Source of the DNA: an uncultured Phascolarctobacterium sp.
Lineage (GTDB): Bacteria > Bacillota > Negativicutes > Acidaminococcales > Acidaminococcaceae
DNA: 64,000 nucleotides
Assembly: GCA_900552005.1 (NCBI GenBank)
Contig: URXU01000005.1
Location: 1 to 64,000, forward strand
Reading direction: 5' to 3'
Part shown: positions 51,629-62,390 of the stretch, piece after piece
How the letters are laid out: each line of letters begins with the position of its first letter
Position numbering within the stretch: position 1 is the first letter of the stretch
The notes under the pieces: model-generated
Seen by the model: the letters and a program-made list of their open reading frames with translations, nothing else
Told to the model about the DNA's origin: nothing
The model's database searches: none
Translations under genes and position numbers: made by a program

Positions 51629-53272
51629 ATGAAAAGCAAAATAGGAATAGCTTGTATTATGAGTTGTTTAATAACCAGCCAGGCCATGGCTTCATCTCCC
51701 TTGCCTACTTTCGACAAAGATGCGGTAACAGTACATCCTTATAATCGTACTGGTCAGCAAGACGTGATCGTGGACGAAAAAACTTCCGGTAAAGAAGTCT
51801 ATCGTCCAGGCAATACAGGTACGGAAACGGCACCTGCATTCTTCCTGAAAACAATAAAACTGACGGGCGAGCCCATACCTGATAAAACCGGCAGACTGCA
51901 GGCTATTTTGAACAAATATACCAACCGCAGTGTCAAAGTCAGCGAACTGCAGACTTTGATTCAGGAAATAACCGCCTACTGTAAATCATATGGTTATACA
52001 ATTCCACAGGCAGTAATTCCTCCGCAGGAAATAAAAAACGGTGAGCTGGAAGTAAAAATATATCTTGCGCATTATGACAAAGTAAATATTGTCAAAAATA
52101 ACTCCGACATTGCCGACAGCGTTCTGGCAAACTATATTGATTACCTGCGTCCAGGCGAAGTAATGACGGACAAAAAGCTGGAAAGCGCGCTTAACAATCT
52201 AAATGATCTTCCCGGCGTCATGGCCCGCGCCGTACTAAGTCCCGGCACTCACCCCGGTACTACTGGCGTAGCTATCGAAGTGCAGGACAGACCTGTCTGG
52301 AACAACTATATCTTTACAGATAACGGCGGCGGCTACTGGAGTGGACGGTATCGTTACGGTTTTAATACAGAAATCAATAATCCTGGCAAAATAGGCGATA
52401 AATTTATTATTAACGGTATGCTCTCCAGCCATGATGTAAAAAATTATGGTGTACGCTATGAATTGCCTTTGGGCAGCCGCGGTACTCGCTTAGGCATTGC
52501 CTACAGCCGCAGCAGCTACGAAATGAGCACCAACAGTTTCTATGATTCACTTGGTACATCGGAGGGTCTCAGTATTTACGGAACTACTCCTGTTTATCGC
52601 GATAAGGCGAATCGGATTACTGCGATTTATGGTTATGATCACCGCGATATTGAAGATGAACTGCGCTTTAGCATCAGTCAGCTTGGCAGATATACTACTC
52701 AAAAAGACGCTGATGTATGGCATATCGGTATCAGCGGCAGTCAGTATAATGTGAACCAGTTTACTCAGTACAGCCTGATTTACTGGTATGGCGATATTGA
52801 CACTGACGGCGGTGCTTATTATGACGGCGGTTATCATAAACTGACTGGCGATATTTTAAATATCTGGTATGATAATAAATTCAACTATCGCATTAAGGCC
52901 AGCGGACAGCTTGCGAATAGGTCTTTGGACGGCAGTGAACAGTTCTACCTGGGCGGTATGAACGGCGTACGTGCTTACGGTGCAAGCGACGGCTACGGCG
53001 ATTATGGTTATGTAGCTACCGGAGAAATCCGCTGCAAGACCGATATTCCCGGACTTGAAGCAGCAGCCTTTATTGACGTAGGCGCTGCTGGCAATAAAGC
53101 AGCCGATCAGCTTGATCATATAGCCGGCTGGGGTCTTGGCCTGCGTTACGCCAAAGGCAATGACTGGTACGCACAGCTTGACTGGGCACGCAAAATTGAC
53201 GGTAGACGAGATCTTGTAGAATCTGATGACCACAGCGGCAGATGGTGGTTCCAGCTGTATAAAATGTATTGA
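51629..53272 (+). CDS. TpsB two-partner secretion transporter (ShlB/FhaC/HecB family)
   Basis: The 547-residue outer-membrane protein has a signal peptide (about 1-22, ending AMA), an N-terminal linker, two POTRA domains (about 70-150 and 151-230, including VIPPQEIKNGELEVKIYLAHY) and a 16-strand barrel with the conserved motif as VRAY in GMNGVRAYGASDGYGDYG (normally VRGY). The last strand ends WWFQLYKMY. TpsB proteins export a single TpsA partner, here the gene 18 bp downstream. TAGGAGG precedes the ATG. Confidence 0.93.
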   Translation: MKSKIGIACIMSCLITSQAMASSPLPTFDKDAVTVHPYNRTGQQDVIVDEKTSGKEVYRPGNTGTETAPAFFLKTIKLTGEPIPDKTGRLQAILNKYTNRSVKVSELQTLIQEITAYCKSYGYTIPQAVIPPQEIKNGELEVKIYLAHYDKVNIVKNNSDIADSVLANYIDYLRPGEVMTDKKLESALNNLNDLPGVMARAVLSPGTHPGTTGVAIEVQDRPVWNNYIFTDNGGGYWSGRYRYGFNTEINNPGKIGDKFIINGMLSSHDVKNYGVRYELPLGSRGTRLGIAYSRSSYEMSTNSFYDSLGTSEGLSIYGTTPVYRDKANRITAIYGYDHRDIEDELRFSISQLGRYTTQKDADVWHIGISGSQYNVNQFTQYSLIYWYGDIDTDGGAYYDGGYHKLTGDILNIWYDNKFNYRIKASGQLANRSLDGSEQFYLGGMNGVRAYGASDGYGDYGYVATGEIRCKTDIPGLEAAAFIDVGAAGNKAADQLDHIAGWGLGLRYAKGNDWYAQLDWARKIDGRRDLVESDDHSGRWWFQLYKMY

Positions 53273-53290
53273 TAACCAAGGAGGAAGAAA

Positions 53291-56200
53291 ATGAGTTTTA
53301 ATCAAAATAAAAAGCTTGCCCGTAGGATTCATATATTCCTTTTGGCAGGTGCAATGGCGTTTGTAACAGCTGCGCCTGTCTATGCAATTCCTGCAAATAC
53401 ACAGTTGCCGAGCGGCTTTACTTCCGTTTTAGGTAATTCCCAATATGATAATAATGGGAATATTACTCAACAAGGTTTAACTGCTGTTAATAATTGGAAA
53501 GATTTCAGTATAGGTGCTGATGCAGTTGTTAACTTTACTTCTGATACAGCTAATTTTAATTCGGTTAACTTTGTTAACAGCGGCACAGTTTCTGAAATTT
53601 ATGGACAGATTAATGCTAATGGTGGCAATATTTTTTTAGCAAATACCGCAGGCGTTCAGATCGGTGGTTCTGCCCAAATCAATGTTGGCAGTTTATATGT
53701 AACTAATAAAGATTTAAACATTATTAGCTCAAGTTTAAAGACAAATTCAACTATTGATAATATTAGAAACTCAATCGCTAATGCTAATGTAAAAACTACT
53801 AACGCCGAACTGATGAGTCTGGGTGGTATTGTGACTGAGGGCAACGTAACCTTTGACGGTGACAGAGTAGTTATCGACGTTGACCATCTTTATCAAAATA
53901 CTGACGGTACTGCCATGGATACTGCCAGTCAACTTACTATTAAGACCACTGATGCTGATAATGTGGTACTTGGTTATACAGCATATGATGAAAAGACTAA
54001 ATACGATAATCAAAATGCAAATAAACAAATCCAAATCACAGCGGATAGTACTGTTAACAACCTTAAAGGATATATGTGGGTAGAAAACCTGCTGCAGCTG
54101 CAGGCTATGGAAACAAATCTTGAGGGTAACTATGCCCTGCGCAACTCTATTGACGCTAACTTTTCTGCGGATTCTAAATATAATTATGCTAAAGATGAAA
54201 ACAATGTAGGAAAAGGCTTTGCGTCTATAGGCAACAGTACCGATAAATTTACTGGCAACTTTGATGGTTTAGGCTATGATATTTTTGATTTGAATGTAAA
54301 AGACGGTCAGGATTATGCTGGTTTGTTCGGTTATGTTGATAATGCTATTATCCGTAACTTTACACTTAATTCCGGCTCTATTGCAGGCGGAGAAAATACC
54401 GGTGCGGCAGTAGGCTATGCACATAATAGTACTATCAGCAATATTATTAATACAGCAGATGTAACCGGCACGAGCAATGTAGGCGGTTTGGTTGGCTCTG
54501 CGCAAAATTCTACACTGGACGGTCTTATCAACACAGGTACTATTACTGGTACGATTTCTGATATTGGCGGTATCGCAGGTACTATAGCCGGCAGTTCCAT
54601 TACCGGTGAAACCTATAACCTGGGTGCGGTTACGGGCGACAATACTACCTATAATGTGGGCGGCATTGTTGGCAGTGCTGATGCTTCTACTATCGGTAAT
54701 GCAGGTGAAGATGCTTTTGTAATCTATAATGAGCTTGATATTACCGGCGGTTATAATGTAGGCGGTATTGCAGGAAATATAACCGATAGTAATACTAATG
54801 ATAGTAATACTATGGTTGTACAGAATGTAGCTAATGAGGGTGCAGTGAAGGCTACCGGAGCTGATACAGAAGGGTATTCGTATCATACTGCGCGTAATAA
54901 TCAGCAAATAGCAAATGATGTCAATGGTACGGACTATCAAGATGGTGTCGCAACTATTAATGTTAAAGTTGCCAATGCAGGTGGTATTGTAGGCAATGCC
55001 AATAACGCTTCTGTCAGCAATGCAGAAAACAGCGGGGATGTTACTACCAGTACAACGACACCTACTGATAATAAAATCGGCACTTACTATAATGCCGGTA
55101 ACGTAGGCGGCATTGTCGGTCGTGCGGAAGATACTAATATTACAACCGTAGTTAATAAGGAAAATAACGTAGCCGGTGCTCATAACGTTGGCGGCGCTGT
55201 TGGATATTTAACCGGTAACTCTCAAGTTGACGGTGCCATTAATAACGGCGGTGATATCACCGCTACCGGCGCGCGCAGAGAAAATGATACTATAAATAAC
55301 GGCTTCGCACAGGAGTCTGTACGCAGTGATGGCAGTGAAATATTCAATATCGGTAACACTGGCGGCATTGTTGGTTATATGTATGGCGATAATACTTATA
55401 TAGTAAATTCCGCCAATCGCGGTACAGTACATTCTGCTTATTATGAAAATGATGTGCCAGTAGTTGCACAAGCCGCCAATGTCGGCGGAATTGCCGGCAA
55501 AATTGATCGTACCAGCACAAAAACATTAGAACAAATCACTTCTACGGATGAAAATAAACAACAAGCAGCTATCAGTGATTCTTACAATACGGGTGACGTA
55601 CAAGGATATACTGGCGTTGGTGGTGTAGCCGGTTTTATGTACAATGGTGAAGTAACTGCTTCCTACAATCTTGGTAATATAAGTTCTACAAGAATAGCTA
55701 CTTCTGCCGGCACTACTGAAGCAACAAATATGGGTGGTATTGTCGGAGACAGTACTGAAAAAACTGATGCACGCATTTTAATTTATGATGTATATAATAC
55801 AGGAAAAATTGGTGACGAATCTTATGATACCTATGGGCGCCACCTTGGCGGTATTGTTGGCCGTTTAAGCGGACAAATTGAAAAAGCCTATAACACTGGA
55901 GACATTTATAATGGGTCTAATGTTGTTGGCGGTGTTGTCGGTTATTGGTACGCAGGTTCTATCAACAACACTTTTAATACCGGTAATATTACAGTTATTA
56001 ATAATAATACTGCACAAAGTCAGGTTGGCGGTATTGTCGGAGCAGTAGATATTTCTACAGCTGTTGACTCAAATGTAATGAAATTAAGTAATTCATATAA
56101 TCTTGGTACATTACGAAGTTTTAAACCGAATAATTCTGCCGGTGCCAATACGGTTGGCGGTATTGTAGGCTACATTGCAAACTGGAGCAAAGAAAGTCGT

Positions 56201-59200
56201 AAACCTTTAATGATTGACGGGGTCTATACCCTTGGCAATCTGTATGCTGCACAATCACAAGGAGGAACTTATACTCGCGATGACAATGGTGTCGGAGCAA
56301 TTGTTGGCGCAAGAGATAGCAATAATTTGGCCAAATTTACGATTGACACTACAGGGGCATATTATATTACACCTGAAAATGATAGTTTTAAAACAATTAT
56401 CCAAGGTGGACAAATAAATGATAATGGTGTCTACTCTATAGATTTTAATGATAGATATATTCTGAGCAAATATAAAGAATATACAGCAAATGGTAAGATA
56501 TTTGTTGGTTTCAATTTTTCTTCTCAAACTGATGGCGATGGAGATGTAATTGGTAATACTGATAATAATTGGCGTATATACGAAGATATTACTACGCCAA
56601 TCCTTAATGCCTTTTTGCCAAATTCTGAAAAATTTTTCAGTGATACTAATAATATGAATGGAATCAGCTCCATCCAATACGGTACAGCCGATAATCCTCT
56701 GCTGACCATAATCAAAGCAAATAAAGCTGATTTAAATTATAACTGGAGTGACCTTGGTATTTCAGGCGCAGCAGGTCTGGCAGTTTATGGCAATGGCAGT
56801 CTCACATTAAACGGCTTTACAACCTCCGGTGCCAATACATATTTTGGCGGCACTATTTACAGTGATGGAGCCTTAACCTTAAAAGGTACAAGTGATAATT
56901 TTAATCTTGGCTCCGGTTCCAAGCTGTACGGTTCATCTGTAACACTTGATGCTTCTAACAGCAACATAACCATTAACGGCAGCGTCACTTCTACTAATGG
57001 AGATATTATTATTAAAGGCGATGATATCGAAATTATCGGCAAGCTTACCGCGGCAGCACAAGGAGATACAACTACCATTGCCGGTATCAATCCTACTCCT
57101 GAAAAAATAAGTGATGCTGAAGTAAACGAAGAATTGGCAAAGCTAAATGATCCTAATAAATCAATGCAAAATGTTACTGACCGCTTTGCACATACTACTG
57201 CTGCAGCAGCAGACGATGGTGATATTACCATAACTGCTAACGGCATGGCAGAAGTGCTCTATGGTCACTTAGGTACGGGCAGCGTAAATATTGGCGAAAA
57301 TGCTGCTTTTACTGTTACGGGTAATGATAGTGTTTATGTCGATACCGATCTTTTAAACACTGAAGGCAAGATTAGTCTTACTTCTAATTACGGAGAAGCC
57401 TTACTTGAGCTTACTAATACAGCAAATGCGCATATTACCGATACAGATAGTACGGGCAAAGAGGCCCTGCATCAATTTTTACAAGGCCACCAAAATGATA
57501 GAACTGGAATAAGCCTTAGTGGTGCTGCTGATAACGAAAAAATTACCATTGATATGTGGGATAACAACAGCAATACTTTTAATCTCAATAAATATGATAA
57601 AAATGGTATTACTCTTAGTACTGCCTTAAATGGCTTATATGTTAATGGTAATGATAACGTTGGCGCTCAATATACTTATATATGGATAAGCAGCGCCGAG
57701 CAGCTGAAGGGGATTCAGGCTTATAAAGATGCACAAGATAAAGCTGTAAAGACTACCGGTATTTTGAGCTACAACTTTGCCTTGAAGAATGATATTGATG
57801 CCAGTCAAATAACTGATTATAAAGCTATCGCATCTGATCCGGGTGAAGCGTTTACCGGTACTTTTGACGGTCGTGATAACCGCATTATAGGATTAACTGT
57901 CGGCGAAAAGGATTCTTCAACTGGCAGCAGCAATAGTAATACTCCGTCTAACGCCGGAATTTTAGGAACAGTGGGAAATACTGGTAAAGTAGAAGATTTG
58001 CGCATCTATTCTTCCAATTTTTATGGTAATGATTATGCAGGTGCGGTTGCTGGCATTAACAAGGGTACAATTACCGGTATTACTACTTTAGGCAACCATG
58101 TAGAAGTATTTGGCAGTACAGGCAGCCTTAAATTAAATAATACGACAGGAGCTGGTACCGTAAATGTTGGCGCTGCGGGAGGTATTGCCGGTATTAACTA
58201 TGGCAGCATTTTGAGTAGTTCTGCTTCTGATTCTGTCATTGCTGGCCACAGCGGAACCGTTGGCGGTCTTAATGCCAACATTCTTGCTACGGCAGGCGGT
58301 ATTGCCGGTATTAACGAAGGAAGCATTAATAATGTTACGGCAGACAGCGCTATTACCGCTAATGAAGACACTACCTATAGTTTAGGCGGTATTGCTGGTG
58401 TTAATCGTAATAATGGCAGTAATAATGGCGCTATTTCCAATGCTTATAATACCGGTGTAGTTCATGGGGAATACGGCGATGGCAATATTACTTCCAACAG
58501 TGTTGGTGGCATTGCCGGTGTAAATACTGGTTCCATATCTGATGTTTACAACAGCGCCGATATCACCGGCGGTAATTATGTAGGCGGCATTGCCGGTTAT
58601 AATTATAAAAAAGATAGTATTACTGAATCTGGAAAAATCACTAATGCTGTTAACGCAGGTGATATTCTGGCTGACTTTACTTATACAGGTGAGGACAAAA
58701 AAGAACATAATTATGAATACACCGGCGGTCTGGCAGGCTATAACTCCGGCAGTATCAGCAGTGGACGTAATACCGGCGAGATTTACGGCGGCAACTATGT
58801 AGGCGGTATGGTTGGCGGCAACGCAGCTGGTTCTACGCTTACCAACCTTTCCAACTCTGTCTTTGCTGCTATTACCGGCGAAAGCTATGTAGGTGGCATC
58901 GCGGGAAGAAATTACGGTAATATCAATGCGACGGATTCTTCTATTAACAACTACGGTAAGGTTTACGGTCAACATTATGTAGGCGGTATTGCCGGAGCTA
59001 ATGAAGAAGGCGGCACTATTGAAAATACTATTTCCAGTATTTCACTTTATGTAAAAAATGAAAATTCAGATACCGATGCAGCAACTTTCTTTGGCGGTGT
59101 TGCAGGCCAAAACAGCGGTATCATTAATGGCGCTACTAACGAAAGTTCCGTAGACGTTGCGGCTGCAGGAGCAACTTATGTAGGTGGTATCATTGGTCAA

Positions 59201-62200
59201 AATACTGCGACAGGTACTTTGCAGGGTGAAATTGCTAATGCAGGTACTGTATCAGGCTTGGCTAATGTAGGCGGTATTATTGGTGAAAACAAAAATGCCA
59301 GCATACTGAATAATAGTGATAGTAATGAACGTTTGCAAATTACCAACAGCGGTAATGTCAGTGCTGCGAATGGTGGTGCAGCAGGTATTTTCTATGCCAA
59401 TACCGGCTCAATAAATAATGCAGACCTTACTAATACCGGCATTGTTACCGGCGGAACTGCTTCTGACAGCGTTACCGGTGGTCTTTTCGGTAAAAACACA
59501 GGCAATATTACCAATTCTACCCTCACCAACAGCGGTATTGTTACCGGTGGGGGTACTGTTGGAGGCTTAATTGGCGAAAACACTGGCAATATCAGTACAT
59601 CCAGCCTGAAAAATGAAGCGGGTGCTACTGTTATCGGTATCAATAATGTAGGCGGCTTAATCGGCAAAAATACCGGTACTATCACTGGCGGTCGTGATTC
59701 TGAAAACAGCTACTACAAATATCAGATTTACAACAACGGTGTTATCAATGTTGGCACATGGACTGATAATGATAATGACGGTGTCGTAGATACAGGCGAA
59801 ATTGGTGACCACACTGGTACTTCTACCAACATCGGCGGCCTGATTGGCAGTAATACTGGCACCCTGATTGCAGGCTACAACACCGGTGCTATCAATGCAG
59901 GCGGCAGCACTAATGTCGGCGGTATTGTTGGCAGTAACGCAGGCACAGTAGACCAGGTATTTAATACTGTTATGACTGCTGATGATAGCCAAGCTGCTGC
60001 CATCACTGGCGGTACCTATGTAGGCGATATCGTTGGCTATAACGGCGGTCAGTTGAGCAATGCGTATAATACGACGGAGGTTGTGGCAAACGGAATAAAT
60101 GGTGGTAAAATTGCAGGTGCGATTGCAGGCAGTAATACTACAGGTACCATTGATACTGTATTTACGACTACTGGGAATTCAGCAGTTGGAAATGGTACGG
60201 CAAGCAATGCTATTGTACTATCTGATACTGCAAAAGATGCTGATGTTTACGAAGGTTTTGGTTTTTCTGATGACGGTACTTTTAGCAAAAACAGTGATGA
60301 TAGTATTTGGAAAATTTATGATGGAAAATCTTTAGCTATGCTGAAAGTTTTCCTGACCAGCGCTGCTGTTGCAGATACAGATTTTGTTTATAACGGCAGC
60401 GAACAATTTGTCACTATAGATAAAATAACCAGCGCAGACAATAATAAAGCCTATGAAAATAATAATAATTTAATTAACTTTATTGGACATAAAGATGCTG
60501 GTTCCTATTCCGATTGGCTGTCTTCAAGTCAGATTGCTTCCAGTGGTACAGGGGATACCTTTAATCCCAACAATCTGGGATATGATATAACATACAATGA
60601 TAGTATTGCTAAAGCTCAACTAAGCATTTCTGATATATTAGCTAATATCGTTTATGGAGGAAATATATATACAGATATCACTGGTGGTAATTTAAACGGT
60701 ATTTTTAATGAAGATGATGTTTATTTAACTCTTAATGGCAATAAATTAGATATAACCAACGATTTGATAGAACAACACCTTTCTGATTCTTATAAACAGT
60801 ATCAAAATAACCGAAATACTGCTAATGTCAAACGAGATCAAGATGGTAATATTATTGCCTACGATAATGCTATTTTTATCAATGAAGTGAAAATTAGTGG
60901 AAATGCTGCTGGTAACTATGAATTAAGTAATACCACAATAAATGGTGATATTAAAGTAACACCGGCTGATTTAAACATTACCTTAAATGATGTAGAACGC
61001 ATTTATGGTAATACAAATCTTGTGAATAGTAGTTATGGTATTAATAAAGTAGAAGGCCTTGTTAATGGAGATGATAATACCAAAGATAGTCTTATCATAA
61101 ATGTTGTATCTGATGGTGCTATTGATAATGTTACAAATCCTCAGAAAACAAACGATGTCACAGCAGATGGATATATCTGGTCCGGTACTTTCAGTGGTAT
61201 TGATAATATAAATAATAATTACAACATTACTGTAGCAGGCGGTAAATCTACGGTAAAAGCCAAAACTATTACTATAAATGATTTACTTGGTACAATTGTT
61301 TACGGTAATCAGGGTAATAAAGGTTTGCATATTGATACAAATGCAAGTCTTATTGACGGAAGTATTGCATATAGTGACGATGTAACTCTTGTTACTGATG
61401 GTGCCAACTATACAACAGGAGGACTATATGATGCGAACAGAAATAATCGTGTAACCGCTGATGTAGGTAGATATTCAGACAGCTTGTATGTTAACGGTTT
61501 AAAATTAACAGGCGATAAAGCTGGCAACTATATTCTTGATACAAGCAAGGCTGTAGGTTCAATTGAAGTAACAAAAGCTAAACTGGATATTAATATTAAT
61601 AATGTTAATATAACTTATGGACAGGCTGAAAGTTCCATTAGCTCTCAGTACGGTTTCAGTGCATCTACTGAGACAGGTAAAAATCTTGTCAACGGGGACG
61701 GGCTGAATGATGTAATCATCAGCATGGATTATAATAACACTGCCTATAATCAGGATGGTACTACCCAAGATGTTAAGGGTAGTCCTTACAAGCTTAACGC
61801 ATCCAATGTTTCTACTGGTTCTAAGTCTTCCAACTATGACATCACCTATGTTTCTGGTGATGTAACTATGGAGAAAGCAACCATTTCCATCGGGGCTAAT
61901 GATGTCCAAATTAATTTAGGTCAGACTCCCAATTACACTGGTACTGATATTAATGGCGTATTGGTTAACGGTGACAGTTTTGACACTGGCTATCACTATG
62001 GAGTAGCAGATTCTGCTATCGAAGACATTGTTGGAACTTATAACAATGCTATTGGTATCTGGATTGGCAACAACTTCTATGATCTGGCACAAGCTTCTAA
62101 CTGGACTGGTTCAGGAATAGATACTTTCTTCTCCAACTACGATATTAACTTTACCCCGGGTACCTTGACAGTTGGCGATAAAGTTGAACCTGATTACAAC

Positions 62201-62299
62201 TGGAGTTATCTCTACAATGATAATCCTTTTGACCGCATCAAAAACTTCCGTGAACGCAAAGCAGAAGTCAATTTTGTTGCCGGAGGCATGGAAATCTAA
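53291..62299 (+). CDS. Giant TpsA exoprotein / filamentous adhesin with GLUG and MBG-YDG-like repeats
   Basis: The 3002-residue protein has a long signal peptide (about 1-34, ending YA) and a TPS domain (about 35-230) with ANTQLPSGFTSVLGN, FNSVNFVN and NTAGVQIGG, the haemagglutination-activity fold recognised by TpsB. Two long GLUG-repeat beta-helix blocks follow (about 330-1080 and 1540-2330), each opened by a similar module (about 260-340 and 1456-1540). From about 2360 are MBG/YDG-like repeats (VYNGSEQF, DLNITLNDVERIYGNTNL, KLDININNVNITYGQ). The end is RERKAEVNFVAGGMEI. I noticed no cysteine. It is probably a surface adhesin; the ligand is unknown. Confidence 0.9.
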   Translation: MSFNQNKKLARRIHIFLLAGAMAFVTAAPVYAIPANTQLPSGFTSVLGNSQYDNNGNITQQGLTAVNNWKDFSIGADAVVNFTSDTANFNSVNFVNSGTVSEIYGQINANGGNIFLANTAGVQIGGSAQINVGSLYVTNKDLNIISSSLKTNSTIDNIRNSIANANVKTTNAELMSLGGIVTEGNVTFDGDRVVIDVDHLYQNTDGTAMDTASQLTIKTTDADNVVLGYTAYDEKTKYDNQNANKQIQITADSTVNNLKGYMWVENLLQLQAMETNLEGNYALRNSIDANFSADSKYNYAKDENNVGKGFASIGNSTDKFTGNFDGLGYDIFDLNVKDGQDYAGLFGYVDNAIIRNFTLNSGSIAGGENTGAAVGYAHNSTISNIINTADVTGTSNVGGLVGSAQNSTLDGLINTGTITGTISDIGGIAGTIAGSSITGETYNLGAVTGDNTTYNVGGIVGSADASTIGNAGEDAFVIYNELDITGGYNVGGIAGNITDSNTNDSNTMVVQNVANEGAVKATGADTEGYSYHTARNNQQIANDVNGTDYQDGVATINVKVANAGGIVGNANNASVSNAENSGDVTTSTTTPTDNKIGTYYNAGNVGGIVGRAEDTNITTVVNKENNVAGAHNVGGAVGYLTGNSQVDGAINNGGDITATGARRENDTINNGFAQESVRSDGSEIFNIGNTGGIVGYMYGDNTYIVNSANRGTVHSAYYENDVPVVAQAANVGGIAGKIDRTSTKTLEQITSTDENKQQAAISDSYNTGDVQGYTGVGGVAGFMYNGEVTASYNLGNISSTRIATSAGTTEATNMGGIVGDSTEKTDARILIYDVYNTGKIGDESYDTYGRHLGGIVGRLSGQIEKAYNTGDIYNGSNVVGGVVGYWYAGSINNTFNTGNITVINNNTAQSQVGGIVGAVDISTAVDSNVMKLSNSYNLGTLRSFKPNNSAGANTVGGIVGYIANWSKESRKPLMIDGVYTLGNLYAAQSQGGTYTRDDNGVGAIVGARDSNNLAKFTIDTTGAYYITPENDSFKTIIQGGQINDNGVYSIDFNDRYILSKYKEYTANGKIFVGFNFSSQTDGDGDVIGNTDNNWRIYEDITTPILNAFLPNSEKFFSDTNNMNGISSIQYGTADNPLLTIIKANKADLNYNWSDLGISGAAGLAVYGNGSLTLNGFTTSGANTYFGGTIYSDGALTLKGTSDNFNLGSGSKLYGSSVTLDASNSNITINGSVTSTNGDIIIKGDDIEIIGKLTAAAQGDTTTIAGINPTPEKISDAEVNEELAKLNDPNKSMQNVTDRFAHTTAAAADDGDITITANGMAEVLYGHLGTGSVNIGENAAFTVTGNDSVYVDTDLLNTEGKISLTSNYGEALLELTNTANAHITDTDSTGKEALHQFLQGHQNDRTGISLSGAADNEKITIDMWDNNSNTFNLNKYDKNGITLSTALNGLYVNGNDNVGAQYTYIWISSAEQLKGIQAYKDAQDKAVKTTGILSYNFALKNDIDASQITDYKAIASDPGEAFTGTFDGRDNRIIGLTVGEKDSSTGSSNSNTPSNAGILGTVGNTGKVEDLRIYSSNFYGNDYAGAVAGINKGTITGITTLGNHVEVFGSTGSLKLNNTTGAGTVNVGAAGGIAGINYGSILSSSASDSVIAGHSGTVGGLNANILATAGGIAGINEGSINNVTADSAITANEDTTYSLGGIAGVNRNNGSNNGAISNAYNTGVVHGEYGDGNITSNSVGGIAGVNTGSISDVYNSADITGGNYVGGIAGYNYKKDSITESGKITNAVNAGDILADFTYTGEDKKEHNYEYTGGLAGYNSGSISSGRNTGEIYGGNYVGGMVGGNAAGSTLTNLSNSVFAAITGESYVGGIAGRNYGNINATDSSINNYGKVYGQHYVGGIAGANEEGGTIENTISSISLYVKNENSDTDAATFFGGVAGQNSGIINGATNESSVDVAAAGATYVGGIIGQNTATGTLQGEIANAGTVSGLANVGGIIGENKNASILNNSDSNERLQITNSGNVSAANGGAAGIFYANTGSINNADLTNTGIVTGGTASDSVTGGLFGKNTGNITNSTLTNSGIVTGGGTVGGLIGENTGNISTSSLKNEAGATVIGINNVGGLIGKNTGTITGGRDSENSYYKYQIYNNGVINVGTWTDNDNDGVVDTGEIGDHTGTSTNIGGLIGSNTGTLIAGYNTGAINAGGSTNVGGIVGSNAGTVDQVFNTVMTADDSQAAAITGGTYVGDIVGYNGGQLSNAYNTTEVVANGINGGKIAGAIAGSNTTGTIDTVFTTTGNSAVGNGTASNAIVLSDTAKDADVYEGFGFSDDGTFSKNSDDSIWKIYDGKSLAMLKVFLTSAAVADTDFVYNGSEQFVTIDKITSADNNKAYENNNNLINFIGHKDAGSYSDWLSSSQIASSGTGDTFNPNNLGYDITYNDSIAKAQLSISDILANIVYGGNIYTDITGGNLNGIFNEDDVYLTLNGNKLDITNDLIEQHLSDSYKQYQNNRNTANVKRDQDGNIIAYDNAIFINEVKISGNAAGNYELSNTTINGDIKVTPADLNITLNDVERIYGNTNLVNSSYGINKVEGLVNGDDNTKDSLIINVVSDGAIDNVTNPQKTNDVTADGYIWSGTFSGIDNINNNYNITVAGGKSTVKAKTITINDLLGTIVYGNQGNKGLHIDTNASLIDGSIAYSDDVTLVTDGANYTTGGLYDANRNNRVTADVGRYSDSLYVNGLKLTGDKAGNYILDTSKAVGSIEVTKAKLDININNVNITYGQAESSISSQYGFSASTETGKNLVNGDGLNDVIISMDYNNTAYNQDGTTQDVKGSPYKLNASNVSTGSKSSNYDITYVSGDVTMEKATISIGANDVQINLGQTPNYTGTDINGVLVNGDSFDTGYHYGVADSAIEDIVGTYNNAIGIWIGNNFYDLAQASNWTGSGIDTFFSNYDINFTPGTLTVGDKVEPDYNWSYLYNDNPFDRIKNFRERKAEVNFVAGGMEI

Positions 62300-62316
62300 A
62301 TCAAGCCATAAAATGA

Positions 62317-62334
62317 CCTGTAGCTTATATTGAA
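62317..62334 (+). repeat. Right copy of the 18-bp direct repeat flanking the TPS locus
   Basis: CCTGnnGCTTATATTGAA, matching 50786-50803 in the same orientation. It lies between the TpsA stop and the IS terminal repeat. Confidence 0.6.
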
Positions 62335-62359
62335 CTGCCCTAAATTATATGGACAGTAC
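62331..62359 (-). repeat. Terminal inverted repeat of the right IS3-family remnant
   Basis: TGAACTGCCC at 62331-62340, with GGACAGTAC at 62351-62359, looks like an IS3-family end placed beyond the transposase C-terminus. It is better preserved than its partner at 50800. Confidence 0.6.
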
Positions 62360-62390
62360 AAAAAGTATCAATGTAGAAAAATATGTAATT

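Noticed and set aside
54269..55183. A 304-codon minus-strand frame inside the TpsA gene
   Set aside because: It is Ile/Thr/Cys-rich low-complexity coding that mirrors the GLUG repeats on the other strand; no start signal or domain is visible.
54400..60100. Regular short repeats that at first look like a CRISPR or tandem-repeat array
   Set aside because: They are in frame, degenerate, and encode GLUG-type GGI(A/V)G motifs; spacing and sequence are not those of CRISPR repeats.
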